NCBI GenBank assembly: GCA_021397845.1
Contig: CM038052.1
Coordinates: 48,940,949-49,004,948 of the forward strand
Reading direction: 5' to 3'
Length of the DNA stretch: 64,000 nucleotides
Origin: Areca catechu
Taxonomy: Eukaryota > Streptophyta > Magnoliopsida > Arecales > Arecaceae
The translations under genes were made by a program, and so were the position numbers. Every line of letters begins with the position of its first letter. The stretch's first letter is position 1. The notes under the pieces were generated by a model that was given only the letters and a program-made list of their open reading frames with translations, was not told the DNA's origin and did no database searches. Positions 53,746 through 63,600 of this stretch are shown here, piece after piece.

Positions 53746-54737
53746 CCTTGCCCGAAGAATTAGGATTTTCTGGTTTTGTAATAAGGGTTGACCTGATCAA
53801 CTCAATTTTGAGTCTGTAATTTTGTCATTTCAATTTTTGTTGGGTCATGTTGACTCAGTCCAAGTCCAAGGCCAAGGTAGGTGTCATTCCCTTTGCCATA
53901 GGGCACCACATTTTCTAGCTACAAGTGGGTGCCACACTCCCTGCCACATCTCCATCTAGTGTACCTTGGTCCCCACGCCTCAAGTAAGCAAGTTCTTTTT
54001 TCTTGCACCACTTGGGGGAGAAATCCATCAAGATACCTCAATCCAAGGAGGAGCCAACTTCTTTCCAGATAAACCCAAGCCAGGATGGCAAGAATTTTTC
54101 TTGAAGAGAGGATCAAGGAGGTGCCCCACAATGTTCCATAAAAATCCAAGTTATAAAAGGGAAGAGAGCATGTCTTGGGGAGAAAATCAAGGAGGCACCC
54201 AAAAGTTTCCAAAAGTGCCAAAGCCATGAAAGGAAGAAGCCTAAACTTGTGGAGCAAGACTAGGAGGTGTCCAAAAGAGCCAAACCATGAAGGGAAAATC
54301 CTTGATTCATGGAGAGATACTAGGAGACACCCCCATAACCTGCCATTTGGAGCTGATTTTTAAGTTTTCTTGGAGTTTTTGGGCTGCCCACTCATGGAAG
54401 GAGTCTTGGGAAGAGAATTTGATGCCTAAAGTGTGGGTTAGTCCTATTAGTCCCACATGGGAAATGTATAAAATTTTATTTCTTTGTTATGTCTATATAT
54501 TCAACTCTATGTAACTCTTGAATTTAAACTGATGAATGAATTCAAATTTTGTGTGAGCAACTTTATGTTTCTCTCTTCCGCACTTGCATCCAGGTGTTGA
54601 GCTCCGTGAGGGAGTAAATCCGGGTTCCCCAGGAACCTTGAGGAGGTGTGAGATCTCCAACCCCAAAATCCTAGGTTAGCCACTTCACTTCCAAACCCTA
54701 GCCGCCCTTCATCCTCTTCATTCCACCAAACCCTAGC
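53688..54737 (+). repeat. 3' LTR of element F, truncated
   Basis: 1050 bp matching 48520-49570 with about twelve differences by eye. Ends abruptly at ACCCTAGC, where the 5' LTR continues CTACCCCATC; about 0.6-0.65 kb including U5 is missing. The junction shows only about 2 bp of microhomology. Confidence 0.9.
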
Positions 54738-54762
54738 TATGGAGTGAGAGTGAAGAGGCCAT
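54738..54762 (-). pseudogene. copia INT2, Gag start (piece 3 of 3)
   Basis: Only the first eight codons (MASSLSLH, cf. MASSLSLR in INT1) remain before the element F deletion junction. The next about 0.6 kb of gag is gone. Confidence 0.8.
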
Positions 54763-56030
54763 TTAATCTACATTAACAAAGAACATTACATAAGCAAACA
54801 ACCAATGTTGACAAAACATAATTAAATTAGGACTTTAACTTAATTATGTCTCCCACTATTTTATCAAGCATCATAACCCTCCATATGATGATCGAGAAAA
54901 TCCTAATTGGTTTTCTTAGTGGGGTTGAGATCCTAATTCCTTATAAAAGATCTTGTGTGTACACAACAAATCTTATATAAGTTCAAAGGTATGAAAACTC
55001 TTTCCAATTGTAACTAATACAATTCTCAACTTATCTTGGCCTCTAAAATATTAATAGCCTTGTGTGTGCACAACAAACTATAATATTTTAGTTAAGTCAG
55101 ACCCTTCATTGCTATATAGTCATGATATTAATTATAATACCCTTGTGTGTACATAATAAAGTATTATATTAAATCATGCCATAAACTTCAAATGCACCAA
55201 ATTAAAATTATGTCAGTCACCATAAGAGGCCTTGTGTATACACAACAAACCTAATATGAATCATAACATAATAATGACTTGGCATGAAGGAAGGCCACAT
55301 GTAGTGAATATTACACTAAGCATATCAATCAATAATTAAGTTAATCTTATCAGCCAGGTAAGTGGGAGAGTGGTGGGAGTCCCCCCGTTGCTTTCCTTAG
55401 ACACCAATAAGAATTGGCCAAGTCAGTCAACGGAACCAATTAAAAACCACGTCCTCTTTACCGATCATTAACCACTTTTCCTAGACACAGAATGATCAAT
55501 TAATCATATTGATTGTTTCGCTTTTGGTATATGACACTACAACTTAATATAATTTAAAAGAGGGCTTTATTAAAACAAAGCACATTCTATATATATAACT
55601 AAGCAAATATGTGCAAAGTGTGTCATCATACTAGGACAGCCATTTACCACATAATGGATCCACCATTATGCCAGGGCAACCTTATTTCAGTATGATGACT
55701 GGAAGGCTAAACATATCTCTATACAAATTAAGGTTTGAGTGAAAACCTTAATTAGTGGCATACATCAAACATATATGCACAATTAACACAAATATGTGAT
55801 TAGTGTGTCATCATTCTAGGACAACCATTTACCACATAATAGATCCACCATTATGTCAGGGCAATCTTATTTCAGAATGATGACTGGATTACTAAACATA
55901 TCTCTACAATAATTAGGGTTTAAGTGAAAACCCTAATTGGTGACAATACATCAAACACAAACCATATCATATGTAAATTATCTACATATGCCTATAAAAA
56001 TCAGCATATATATTTTAATCTTGATAAGGA
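54763..56030 (-). other. copia INT2 leader
   Basis: Nearly identical to the INT1 leader (32711-33978) along its length, with the same TTGTGTGTRYACA words and duplicated TGTCATCAT block. The conserved leader motif is at 55335-55480 (core 55421-55397). Confidence 0.75.
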
Positions 56031-56043
56031 GGCTCTGATACCA
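56031..56043 (-). other. primer binding site for copia INT2
   Basis: GGCTCTGATACCA on the plus strand, one base from the right LTR. Confidence 0.85.
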
Positions 56044-56044
56044 A

Positions 56045-58294
56045 TGTTGGGTTTGTTGACCAAGGCGGAAACATAGATTTCAAAATTTTATCTTATGAAA
56101 TCTATACCAAACCCTTTAGCCCTAGATCTCCTTAAAAAAAAAATTAAAAATATATATCATTCATATATATGATTTAAATATATATATGTAAGTACTAACC
56201 TGTACCGCAATATCCAAAATGCAAATCTCCACCAGGTGCCCAAATGTTCACCCTCTAATGGTGATCCACACGGAGAAGAGATGAAGACAACAACTTCTTG
56301 ATCTTGGATCCTCTTCTTGAATTCTTTTTCAAGAATTCAATTCTTGGACTTATAGGCTGGAATTTTCTTTCTTGAAAATTCCCTTTCTCCCTTCTTTCCT
56401 CTTCTTGATCCTTTCCTCAACTTCAATCCTTGTAGAAAATTCTTATTTGAAGTGGAAGAAAAATTAAGAGAAGTAATGTCTTAATTCAAGAAAGAAAAGT
56501 GACCCTTCCCGTTTCTTTCCTTTACCGTTCAAGACCTTCCTCTTATTCTTGTTTAGGATCAGAGTTTCGACAGAGGATACCTTTGTAAGGGAAACAATAC
56601 CCAACAAGAACAAGGGGAATGAAAGAAACAGGAATCACGTTCTTTCCATCCTCACGCGTCCCCTCAGATTTTTCATGCCATTCCTAATTTATTTCAAGAT
56701 TTTTCGATGAAGAAAAACCTCGAAAGAAACCTCAGAAAAGTCACGATGTTCTGAGACGGAGTTGCGACCGAAAAGCAACGGATTTCTTCTGGCCATCTGA
56801 TCTTGATCCAAGGGACTCCAGATGAGACACCTAAAGAAAAGATTTCCACCCCCTCCCATCTAGTTTTCACGGTAAAAGAAGTCCCCACGTGCGTGAAGAG
56901 GAGTCCACGCGCGTGGACTCTTCCTTTGGTGCGCGCGCGTGGGAAAGATGGCTTGGGCAGTCTTGGAAATAGGGTTTAAATTGATTTTTAATCAATGGGT
57001 TTAGCCACGGGTTAGCCCAAAGTCCCAAAATTTAAATTAGACTCTAATTAGGTTCAATTAGAACCCAATTAAGCCCAATTCAGAACCAAATTCGAATCCA
57101 ATTCGAATAGAAGTTGGGTCTGCAACACATGCTAGTGTGTTTGTCCTGCAAACATGATTTAATTCTAAATTAAATCCCTCATCGACTCTCTTTTGTGTGT
57201 GACCCATTGGTTTCCACATCTAGCCAGCAGTAGGTCCGAGTGCTATTTGACTTAATTCGGTTATATCTCAACTAAGCCGATTTAGGTCAACTCAAGCTAG
57301 CTCGACTTGGTCAATTAGAATCTAATTCTAATTAACTGATTTAAATTATCATAATTTAATCATTTCCCTACAAGATAAGATTGACGTCTAGCAACGTATC
57401 ATGTCTACCCGGAAGATGTGGAATTTTGATGGAATTACCAAAATACCCTTCAGTGGCGAGTTACCGGGCAATTCAGTCCTTTGATCAACTTGCATCCTGA
57501 ATATGATTATGGATATGGATACCTTGTCAAATCCAATTTCATATTCATCCCTAGCTCAATCTTTTTAATGATGATTCATTAATGAACTATTAGAAACTAC
57601 TTCTAATGTTCATACTTTGATCAAAGATTTCCCGAATCATCATTTGATCGAAATTGGCTGGATGCAATATCCTCTTACTAGGGCTGATCAATTCCTTGTT
57701 GACCTACTCACAACCTTCATATACAATCCACCATATCCAGTATCACCTCATGCATAACTCAGTGTTATGATTGAGTGTGAACCAAAATGTGGATTCATGT
57801 ATATAAGGTACCATGGCAGTCTCACGTCAAAGGACCATATTCACTACTCCCACTATGAGAAATATCTATTGACAAACAGATAAGGTTCCATTAGATATTC
57901 TCAATCTGGATCTATTCAGTGAACTCATTCTCTAATGAGCACCCACATCCTAGTATTAGTGTCAAACACAAGTGACTATGAGATCAGTCACCCTCATACA
58001 TAGGAAGTGCTGATCTTTACCAGAAACATTGATCCCCTACTCAATGTCCCATTGATCAGGAATATTTTAGATTAGGGTTTTAAGGCTTTAGGTCTCACTG
58101 GTATGATCTCATCATAACCCTAGAACCATAGCCCTAATCTATGCAGTTCATCATATAATAATTAAGACACAGCGTATGATGAAAATAATGCCTTTATTGA
58201 ATGATAATGTCAATATATTGATTTTTGGGATGGATAAGGAAAAATCCCAACGAAATATAATATTTCGATTGGCCTTTAGGGCATAATCCTTTCA
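56045..58294 (-). repeat. right copia LTR (5' LTR of the array), internally deleted
   Basis: 2250 bp. Compared with the middle LTR it lacks roughly 120 bp at 56613-56631, the part holding the TATA box; the join reads GGGGAATGAAAGAAACAGGAATC. Palindrome at 56901-56920. Ends ATCCTTTCA at 58294, followed by ACTCC. Confidence 0.9.
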
Positions 58295-58811
58295 ACTCCC
58301 GCACCACTCGAGGATCATATAAAGTAGTGTCGACATCTTTGATGAATAGCTGATGGACGAATTTGTCACCTTGTCTAACATGGGTAATAGAAGGACTGAT
58401 TCCCATGAAGTTGGAGGAGCTCTCCTTTAAGAAGACTCAGTCCCCACTGAGTTAAAGAAGTTAGAGCCGTCGCCACCCTTAGAGGTGTGCCCATTGCTGG
58501 TGCCAAGGAAGCCATGCTTGGATGACTTGAAGATGCTACTTGGGAAGTCATCTGGGGGGGCAACTATGATCTCCACTTCCTCATCACCCGCAAGGATGAT
58601 CGGGGAGGCTCTTTGAGCAGCATCCCTCAATCAAGATGCCAGAGCCTTTGCAACAATAGAGGGGCCCTTGACCGTTGTTGTTTCCTAATGGCCTTCTAAT
58701 ATCTACCTTGAGGGGCTACCCTCTTCTTGACAACCTCTTGAAAGCACTCAGTAGAAACCTTCATGCCTACAAGACAAACAAACAACTTTGTAAAAATTTG
58801 AAATTTGAAAG
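58295..58811 (-). pseudogene. Tat1 aORF, upstream piece (3 of 3), with intron acceptor
   Basis: Minus strand from 58811: intron tail ending TTTGTCTTGTAG (58767), then exon GCATGAAGGTT, the same acceptor context (AG/GCATGAA) as exon 2 of the aORF at 8410. The exon has stops and shifts; recognisable open parts are 58630-58427 (EEVEIIVAPPDDFPSS, then FLGTSNGHTSKGG) and 58406 to the copia boundary. It was cut by the copia array at 58294 and by Tat2 at 58812, which entered the intron. With 20454-19971 and 13528-13154 it forms one antisense gene spread over 45 kb. Confidence 0.55.
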
Positions 58812-60601
58812 TGTTACAGCCGTGACAGTGACGTGGCCAGGCTCAGGTATCACCGAATACGAGCGAGCCACGTGTATGTTTCCCCGGCCCAGTCAGCGCC
58901 ACATCCTCAAAGCCAGGATCGGCAAGACTACACCGCCCGATGACTGTCTAAGGCAAACCGCCCTCGCCGAGGTCGAGCTCGGCTCGGAGTTCCTCTACCA
59001 CCTCATTGGCGCCCGGGCCCGGAGGGGTCCGCCTAAGTGAGGTCGGCCGAGGTCGGGCGACCCCCTGCCACCTCGCCAGGTGTCCACCCAGGAGGGGTCC
59101 ACCTAAGCCGAGGTCGGCTGATCCTTCGCCCTTCGCCAGGTGGCCACCCGGAGACGGGCCCACCTCGGCCGAAGCCAGGCGACCCCCTGCCACCTCGTCA
59201 GGTGTCCACCCAGGAGGGGTCCACCTAAGCCGAGGTCGGCTGATCCTTCGCCCTTCGCCAGGTGGCCACCCGGAGACGGGCCCACCTCGGCCGAAGCCAG
59301 GCGACCTCCTGCCACCTCGCCAGGTGTCCACCCAGGAGGGGTCCACCTAAGCCGAGGTCGAATGATCCTTCGCCCTTCGCCAGGTGGCCACCCGGAGATG
59401 GGCCCACCTCGTCCGAAGCCAGGTGACCTCTTGCCACCTCGCCAGGTGTCCACCCAAGAGGGGTCCACCTAAGCCGAGGTCGAATGATCCTTTGCCCTTC
59501 GCCAGGTGGCCACCCGGAGACGGGCCCACCTCGGCCGAAGCCAGGCGACCTCCTGCCACCTCGCCAGGTGTCCACCCAGGAGGGGTCCACCTAAGCCGAG
59601 GTCGGCTGGTCCTTCGCCCTTCGCCAGGTGGCCACCCAGAGACGGGTCCACCTCGGCCGGAGCCAGGCGACCTCCTGCCACCTCGCCAGGTGTCCACCCA
59701 GGAGGGGTCCACCTAAGCCGAGGTCGGCTGATCCCCCGCCCCTCGCCAGTTGGCCCCCGGAGATGGGTCCAACTCAGCCGAGGTCGGACCGCTCGTACGG
59801 AGAGGGCCCCGGGGAGAGGGACGGGCCCCGAGGCCATCCCTCGGGCCGTACGAGTCCCAGACGGCATCCCGTACGAAGGGCGGCGGCACGCGGAACATCA
59901 CTTGCATCGGCCCGACAGGTCCCGCAGCCGAGAGACGCGATCCTAACGACACAGGCCCCATAGATAGGTGGCGCCCATGCTTGGGGAAGAGAGCGCTCTC
60001 ACTGGGCCCGAGGCCTGACCGGCCGCCCTGCCAGCGCCGCCCTCCCCTCTTTCTCTTCTGTCTTTGCCTTTTCCCTGCTGGGCCCGGCGAGCGAGGTCGG
60101 AAAGCCACCTGGCCCCCTTCACCGAAAAGGGAAAAGAGAAGAGGACGGGGGAGGGGAGTTTCCGAGGAGGAAAAAGACAAGCGCACGATGGAAGGAGATA
60201 AAGAAGGAGGAATCTGGGGACGACAAGGTAAGCCAATTAGCCTGGGGACAGGGAGGAAGCACCGGCGAAAGGCCTTGCTCCGAGAGAGAAACCAGAGATC
60301 CCGAGAGGGGAACACTGGGCGTGAGCTCGGCAAGGAGGCCCAGCCGAGATTCTAGTCCCCAGAGCGTTTCCTTCACCAGTTAACTCTCTAAGTCTGGAAT
60401 CCTTTCGAGGGTCCGGCTGGAGAGTCTGTTCCTTCTCGTCGTCTACTGACTTGACCGTCGGAGCTCCCTCGCCGGGATCCCCGGCCAGGGTCCTCTAACT
60501 CCTTTGTTGCAGGTTCTCCGCGGGAAGGGAGGCTCCCTCGCCAGGCGGTCAGGAAGGATCGGCTGATCCGTGGCACGGGTGCGGCGACGAGAGCGGCAAC
60601 A
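58812..60601 (+). repeat. 5' LTR of Tat2
   Basis: About 1790 bp; start inferred from TGTTAC matching the inverted GGCAACA end (an alternative start is TGACAGTG at 58823). Contains the 122-bp array (59020-59745) and the word ACTTGACCGTCGGAG near 60448, shared with the Tat LTR at 9600-11320. Long ORFs on both strands (for example 59713-60333 minus) look like by-products of GC richness. Confidence 0.7.
59020..59745 (+). repeat. tandem repeat array in Tat2 LTR, unit 122 bp
   Basis: About six copies of a unit containing CCTAAGCCGAGGTCG, CCTTCGCCCTTCGCCAGGTG, GGAGACGGGCCCACCTCGG and CACCTCGCCAGGTGTCCACC. The period is exact: GGGGTCCACCTAAGCCGAGG recurs at 59216, 59338, 59460 and 59582. Each unit contains two halves sharing CGCCAGGTGKCCACCC, so it is itself an old dimer. 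Confidence 0.9.
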
Positions 60602-60621
60602 GATTGGCGCACCAGGTAGGG
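60602..60621 (+). other. primer binding site of Tat2 (tRNA not assigned)
   Basis: TTGGCGCACCAGGTAGGGGG starts within three bases of the LTR end. TGGCGC-type sites are usual in Tat and Athila elements; I cannot assign the tRNA with confidence. Confidence 0.6.
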
Positions 60622-60680
60622 GGGCAGGACACTAACCCCTAGCGGGAACCAGCTTTCTGCAGGTGTCACGCTCTCCAGCA

Positions 60681-63600
60681 ATGGTGGTCACTCGTGGTCG
60701 CGAGGCGTCCACCAGCCATGTGGGGGAAGTCCATTCCCCTCCAGGGGGCCACAGCCCCGAAGGGGAGCTTCCGGCTCCCCCTCCTCTTCCACAACAGCCT
60801 ACACCGGTGGACGGATCCCTTGCAGCCATCGTCCAGCAGCTGCAGACTTTGACCTCAGCGGTCCGGCAGCTTCAGCATCAGCAACGGTCCCTGGCCACCC
60901 AGCCGCAGCCAGGGACCCCCGCTGCCCGAGCCGCGGGGCAGCGTGGGAGCTTACGCTCAATTCAGGGCAGGCCATCCCATCCGAGGGCCATCTCCAACCC
61001 CCGGGGGAGCCACCAAGCTCCCGCAAAGAGAAACTATTCTGGTTCGGAGGATCACGAGAGTCGATCCCCGGCCGACGGGGCCGAAACGGTGCATCGCAGC
61101 AAGCGACGCCGAGGCCAGACTTTGCGCCGAGACCGATCGGCGCCCCTTTCACCTGTAGTCTCGGTGGAAGACTCCACCGACGAAGCCATCAGGCGCCAGG
61201 CTGAGAGGTGCCTGGAGGAGCATGAGCGCAAGCTGGCGGTGTTCGCCCACCGATTCGCCGACCTGCAGAACTCATCGGCAGACCCGGCGGGCTACGACTC
61301 CCGCCCCCCTTTCTCTGAAGAAATCCAGGCGGAACCAATCCCGAAACGGTTCCGCATGTCGCAGGTGGATCCCTACGACGGGACCACCGACCCCCTGGAT
61401 CATTTGGAGAGCTATAAGGCTCTCATGAGGGTCCAGGGGGCCACCGACGCCCTTCTATGCATCGCCTTCCTGGCAACCCTTCGGAAGGCCGCTCGAGTCT
61501 GGTTCACCCGCCTCGAGCCCGGATCCATTTGCTCCTTCCATCAGTTGGAAGGAAAGTTCGTGGCGCACTTCGACGCTTGTCGAAAGGTGCCAAGAGAGGT
61601 GGATAGCCTCTTCTCCATCCGCCAGCAGGACCAGGAGCTGCTCCGGGACTACATCACCCGGTTCAAGACCGCAGCCCTGGAGATCTACAGCTTGGACGAG
61701 CCCGTCGCCATGCTGGCTTTGAAGCGTGGGCTTAAGACATCCCACTTAACCTATTCCCTGGATAAGAAGCCGCCCAGGACGTACTCCGAGCTCCTCCTCC
61801 ACGCCCACAAGTACATCCGTGCGGATGAGGCTGACCGTACTCGTCGAGAGCTAGATGGGAAGACTTCAAAGAAGCCACTCCCGAGGGACGCCCCAGGAGC
61901 TCGGAGGCCCGGGCCGTCTGCCGACCCTCGCCCGAATCCAAGGCCGAGGGGCGAAGCCACTCCCGAGCGGAGGTACACCCCTCTCCTCGCACCTCGAACG
62001 AAGATCCTCATGGAAATCGAGGGCGAGCGCTACCTCCGCCGGCCTCCTCCTCAGAACCCGAGAGCCGTCCGAGACAAATCGAAGTACTGCCAGTTCCACC
62101 GCGAGCACGGGCATGACACGGAGGAGTGTCGCCATCTGAAGCAGGAGATTGAGGAGCTAATCAGGAGGGGTTACCTCAGGAAGTTCGTCAAGAACGAGGC
62201 CCCCTCTGAAGGGCAGCCGCTCGCGGCCTTACCCCCTGTCCCCGCGATCGACAACCGCCCAACGGAGAAGCCCGTGTGCATGATCTCACGCGGGTCCGGC
62301 CGAGCAATGAAGAGGGCCCGGGAAGTCCCGGAGAATGTAATCCCTCCCAAGGGAGGGGAAATTAATGATAATGTAAACAATGATGCTGTGGTGGTCGAGA
62401 TGACCATCGCGAAGCATCCTGTACATCGAATCATGGTGGATAGTGGAAGCTCGGCTGACGTACTTTTTTACGATGCTTTCTCTCGGATGAACTTATCCCC
62501 CGATCAGCTGAAACCGGTGCACATCCCCCTGGTAGGTTTTACAGGGGACTCCGTGGGGGTCGAAGGGGAGATCACTCTCCCGGTCACCGCCGGATCCCCA
62601 CCCCGGCAGGCGACCGTCCTAATAACATTCACCATCGTCAGGCTCCCTTCGCCTTACAACGCCATTCTCGGGCGTCCCGGGCTCAACCAACTGGACGCCA
62701 CCATCTCCACGAGGAGGCTGTTGGTGCAGTTCCCCACGCCTTCCGGGCTCGGAGAGATGAAGGGGACGATCCAGCCAGTCCCGCTCTGCCTCCAGACGGT
62801 CCCAGGTGCCAGGGGCGCGGAGCTCGCCCATGATATTGACGACCTCGATCTGAGAGAGAAGGAACCCAGGGGAGGGCCCGTAGAGCGCCTGCTGACTTTT
62901 TCCCTCGGTTCGGATCCCCTGAAGATGGTGCAAATTGGGGCCCAGCTCCCCGAGGAAGAGCGAACCCGCCTGCTGGAGTTCCTCCGCGCCAACGCTGACG
63001 TGTTCGCCTGGTCAGCAGCCGACATGCCGGGCATCCCGCCCGAAGTCATCATGCACAGGCTGAACGTGGACCCAAGTTGCCGCCCGGTCCGCCAGAAGAA
63101 GAGAAGCTTCGCCGTGGAGAGGCAGAAGGCGATCAACGAGGAAGTAGAGAAGCTCCTCGCCGCCAGTTTTGTCCGAGAGGTCCAGTACCCCAGTTGGCTG
63201 GCAAACGTGGTCATGGTAAGGAAGAATAGTGGTAAGTGGAGGATCTGTGTGGACTACACCGACCTCAACCGAGCTTGCCCAAAGGACAGCTTCCCTCTTC
63301 CAAAGATCGACCAACTGGTCGACACCACCTCGGGGCATCGCCTCCTATCGTTCATGGACGCCTTCTCCGGATACAACCAGATCCGGATGAACCCGGAGGA
63401 CGAAGAGCACACTGCCTTCATAACTGACCGCGGGACTTTTTGCTACAGGATGATGCCTTTCAGCCTCAAGAACGCGGGGGCGACGTACCAACGTCTGGTC
63501 AATAAAATCTTCAAAGACCAGATAGGCCGCAACATGCAGGTGTACGTGGAAGACATGCTGGTGATGAGCAAACTCGATTCGGACCACGTGGCTGACTTGA

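Larger units (their letters stand above)
48520..54737 (+). mobile_element. element F: non-autonomous partner of element D, 3' LTR truncated
   Basis: 5' LTR 48520-50221 (or 50190), interior, and a 3' LTR starting at 53688 that stops at 54737 after 1050 bp, about 0.65 kb short. The right junction goes straight to copia sequence equivalent to position about 32692 of INT1, whereas the left junction equals about 32061, so one deletion removed the LTR end, the right target duplication and about 0.6 kb of copia gag. LTR copies differ by roughly 1% by eye. LTR termini, primer site, leader, Gag N-terminus and chromodomain closely resemble D. Carries a 547-codon Gag-like ORF and a separate chromodomain ORF; no protease, RT or RNase H. 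Confidence 0.9.
20455..58294 (-). mobile_element. Ty1/copia tandem array LTR-INT1-LTR-INT2-LTR
   Basis: Three LTRs of one family (20455-22211 plus 28176-28793; 33993-36368; 56045-58294) and two interiors (28794-33992; and 36369-36965 plus 45848-48519 plus 54738-56044) in one minus-strand series. The middle LTR has a primer site on one side and a polypurine tract on the other, with no target duplication beside it. The outer flanks read GCTCC (20450-20454) and ACTCC (58295-58299), a TSD with one mismatch, so the array occupies one insertion site. Elements C, D and F lie inside it. Protein motifs place the family near Tork/Angela. Confidence 0.85.

Noticed and set aside
59103..59867. Overlapping long ORFs on both strands with the same protein text every 122 bp
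   Set aside because: They follow the minisatellite period exactly and have no domain; GC-rich repeat artefact.
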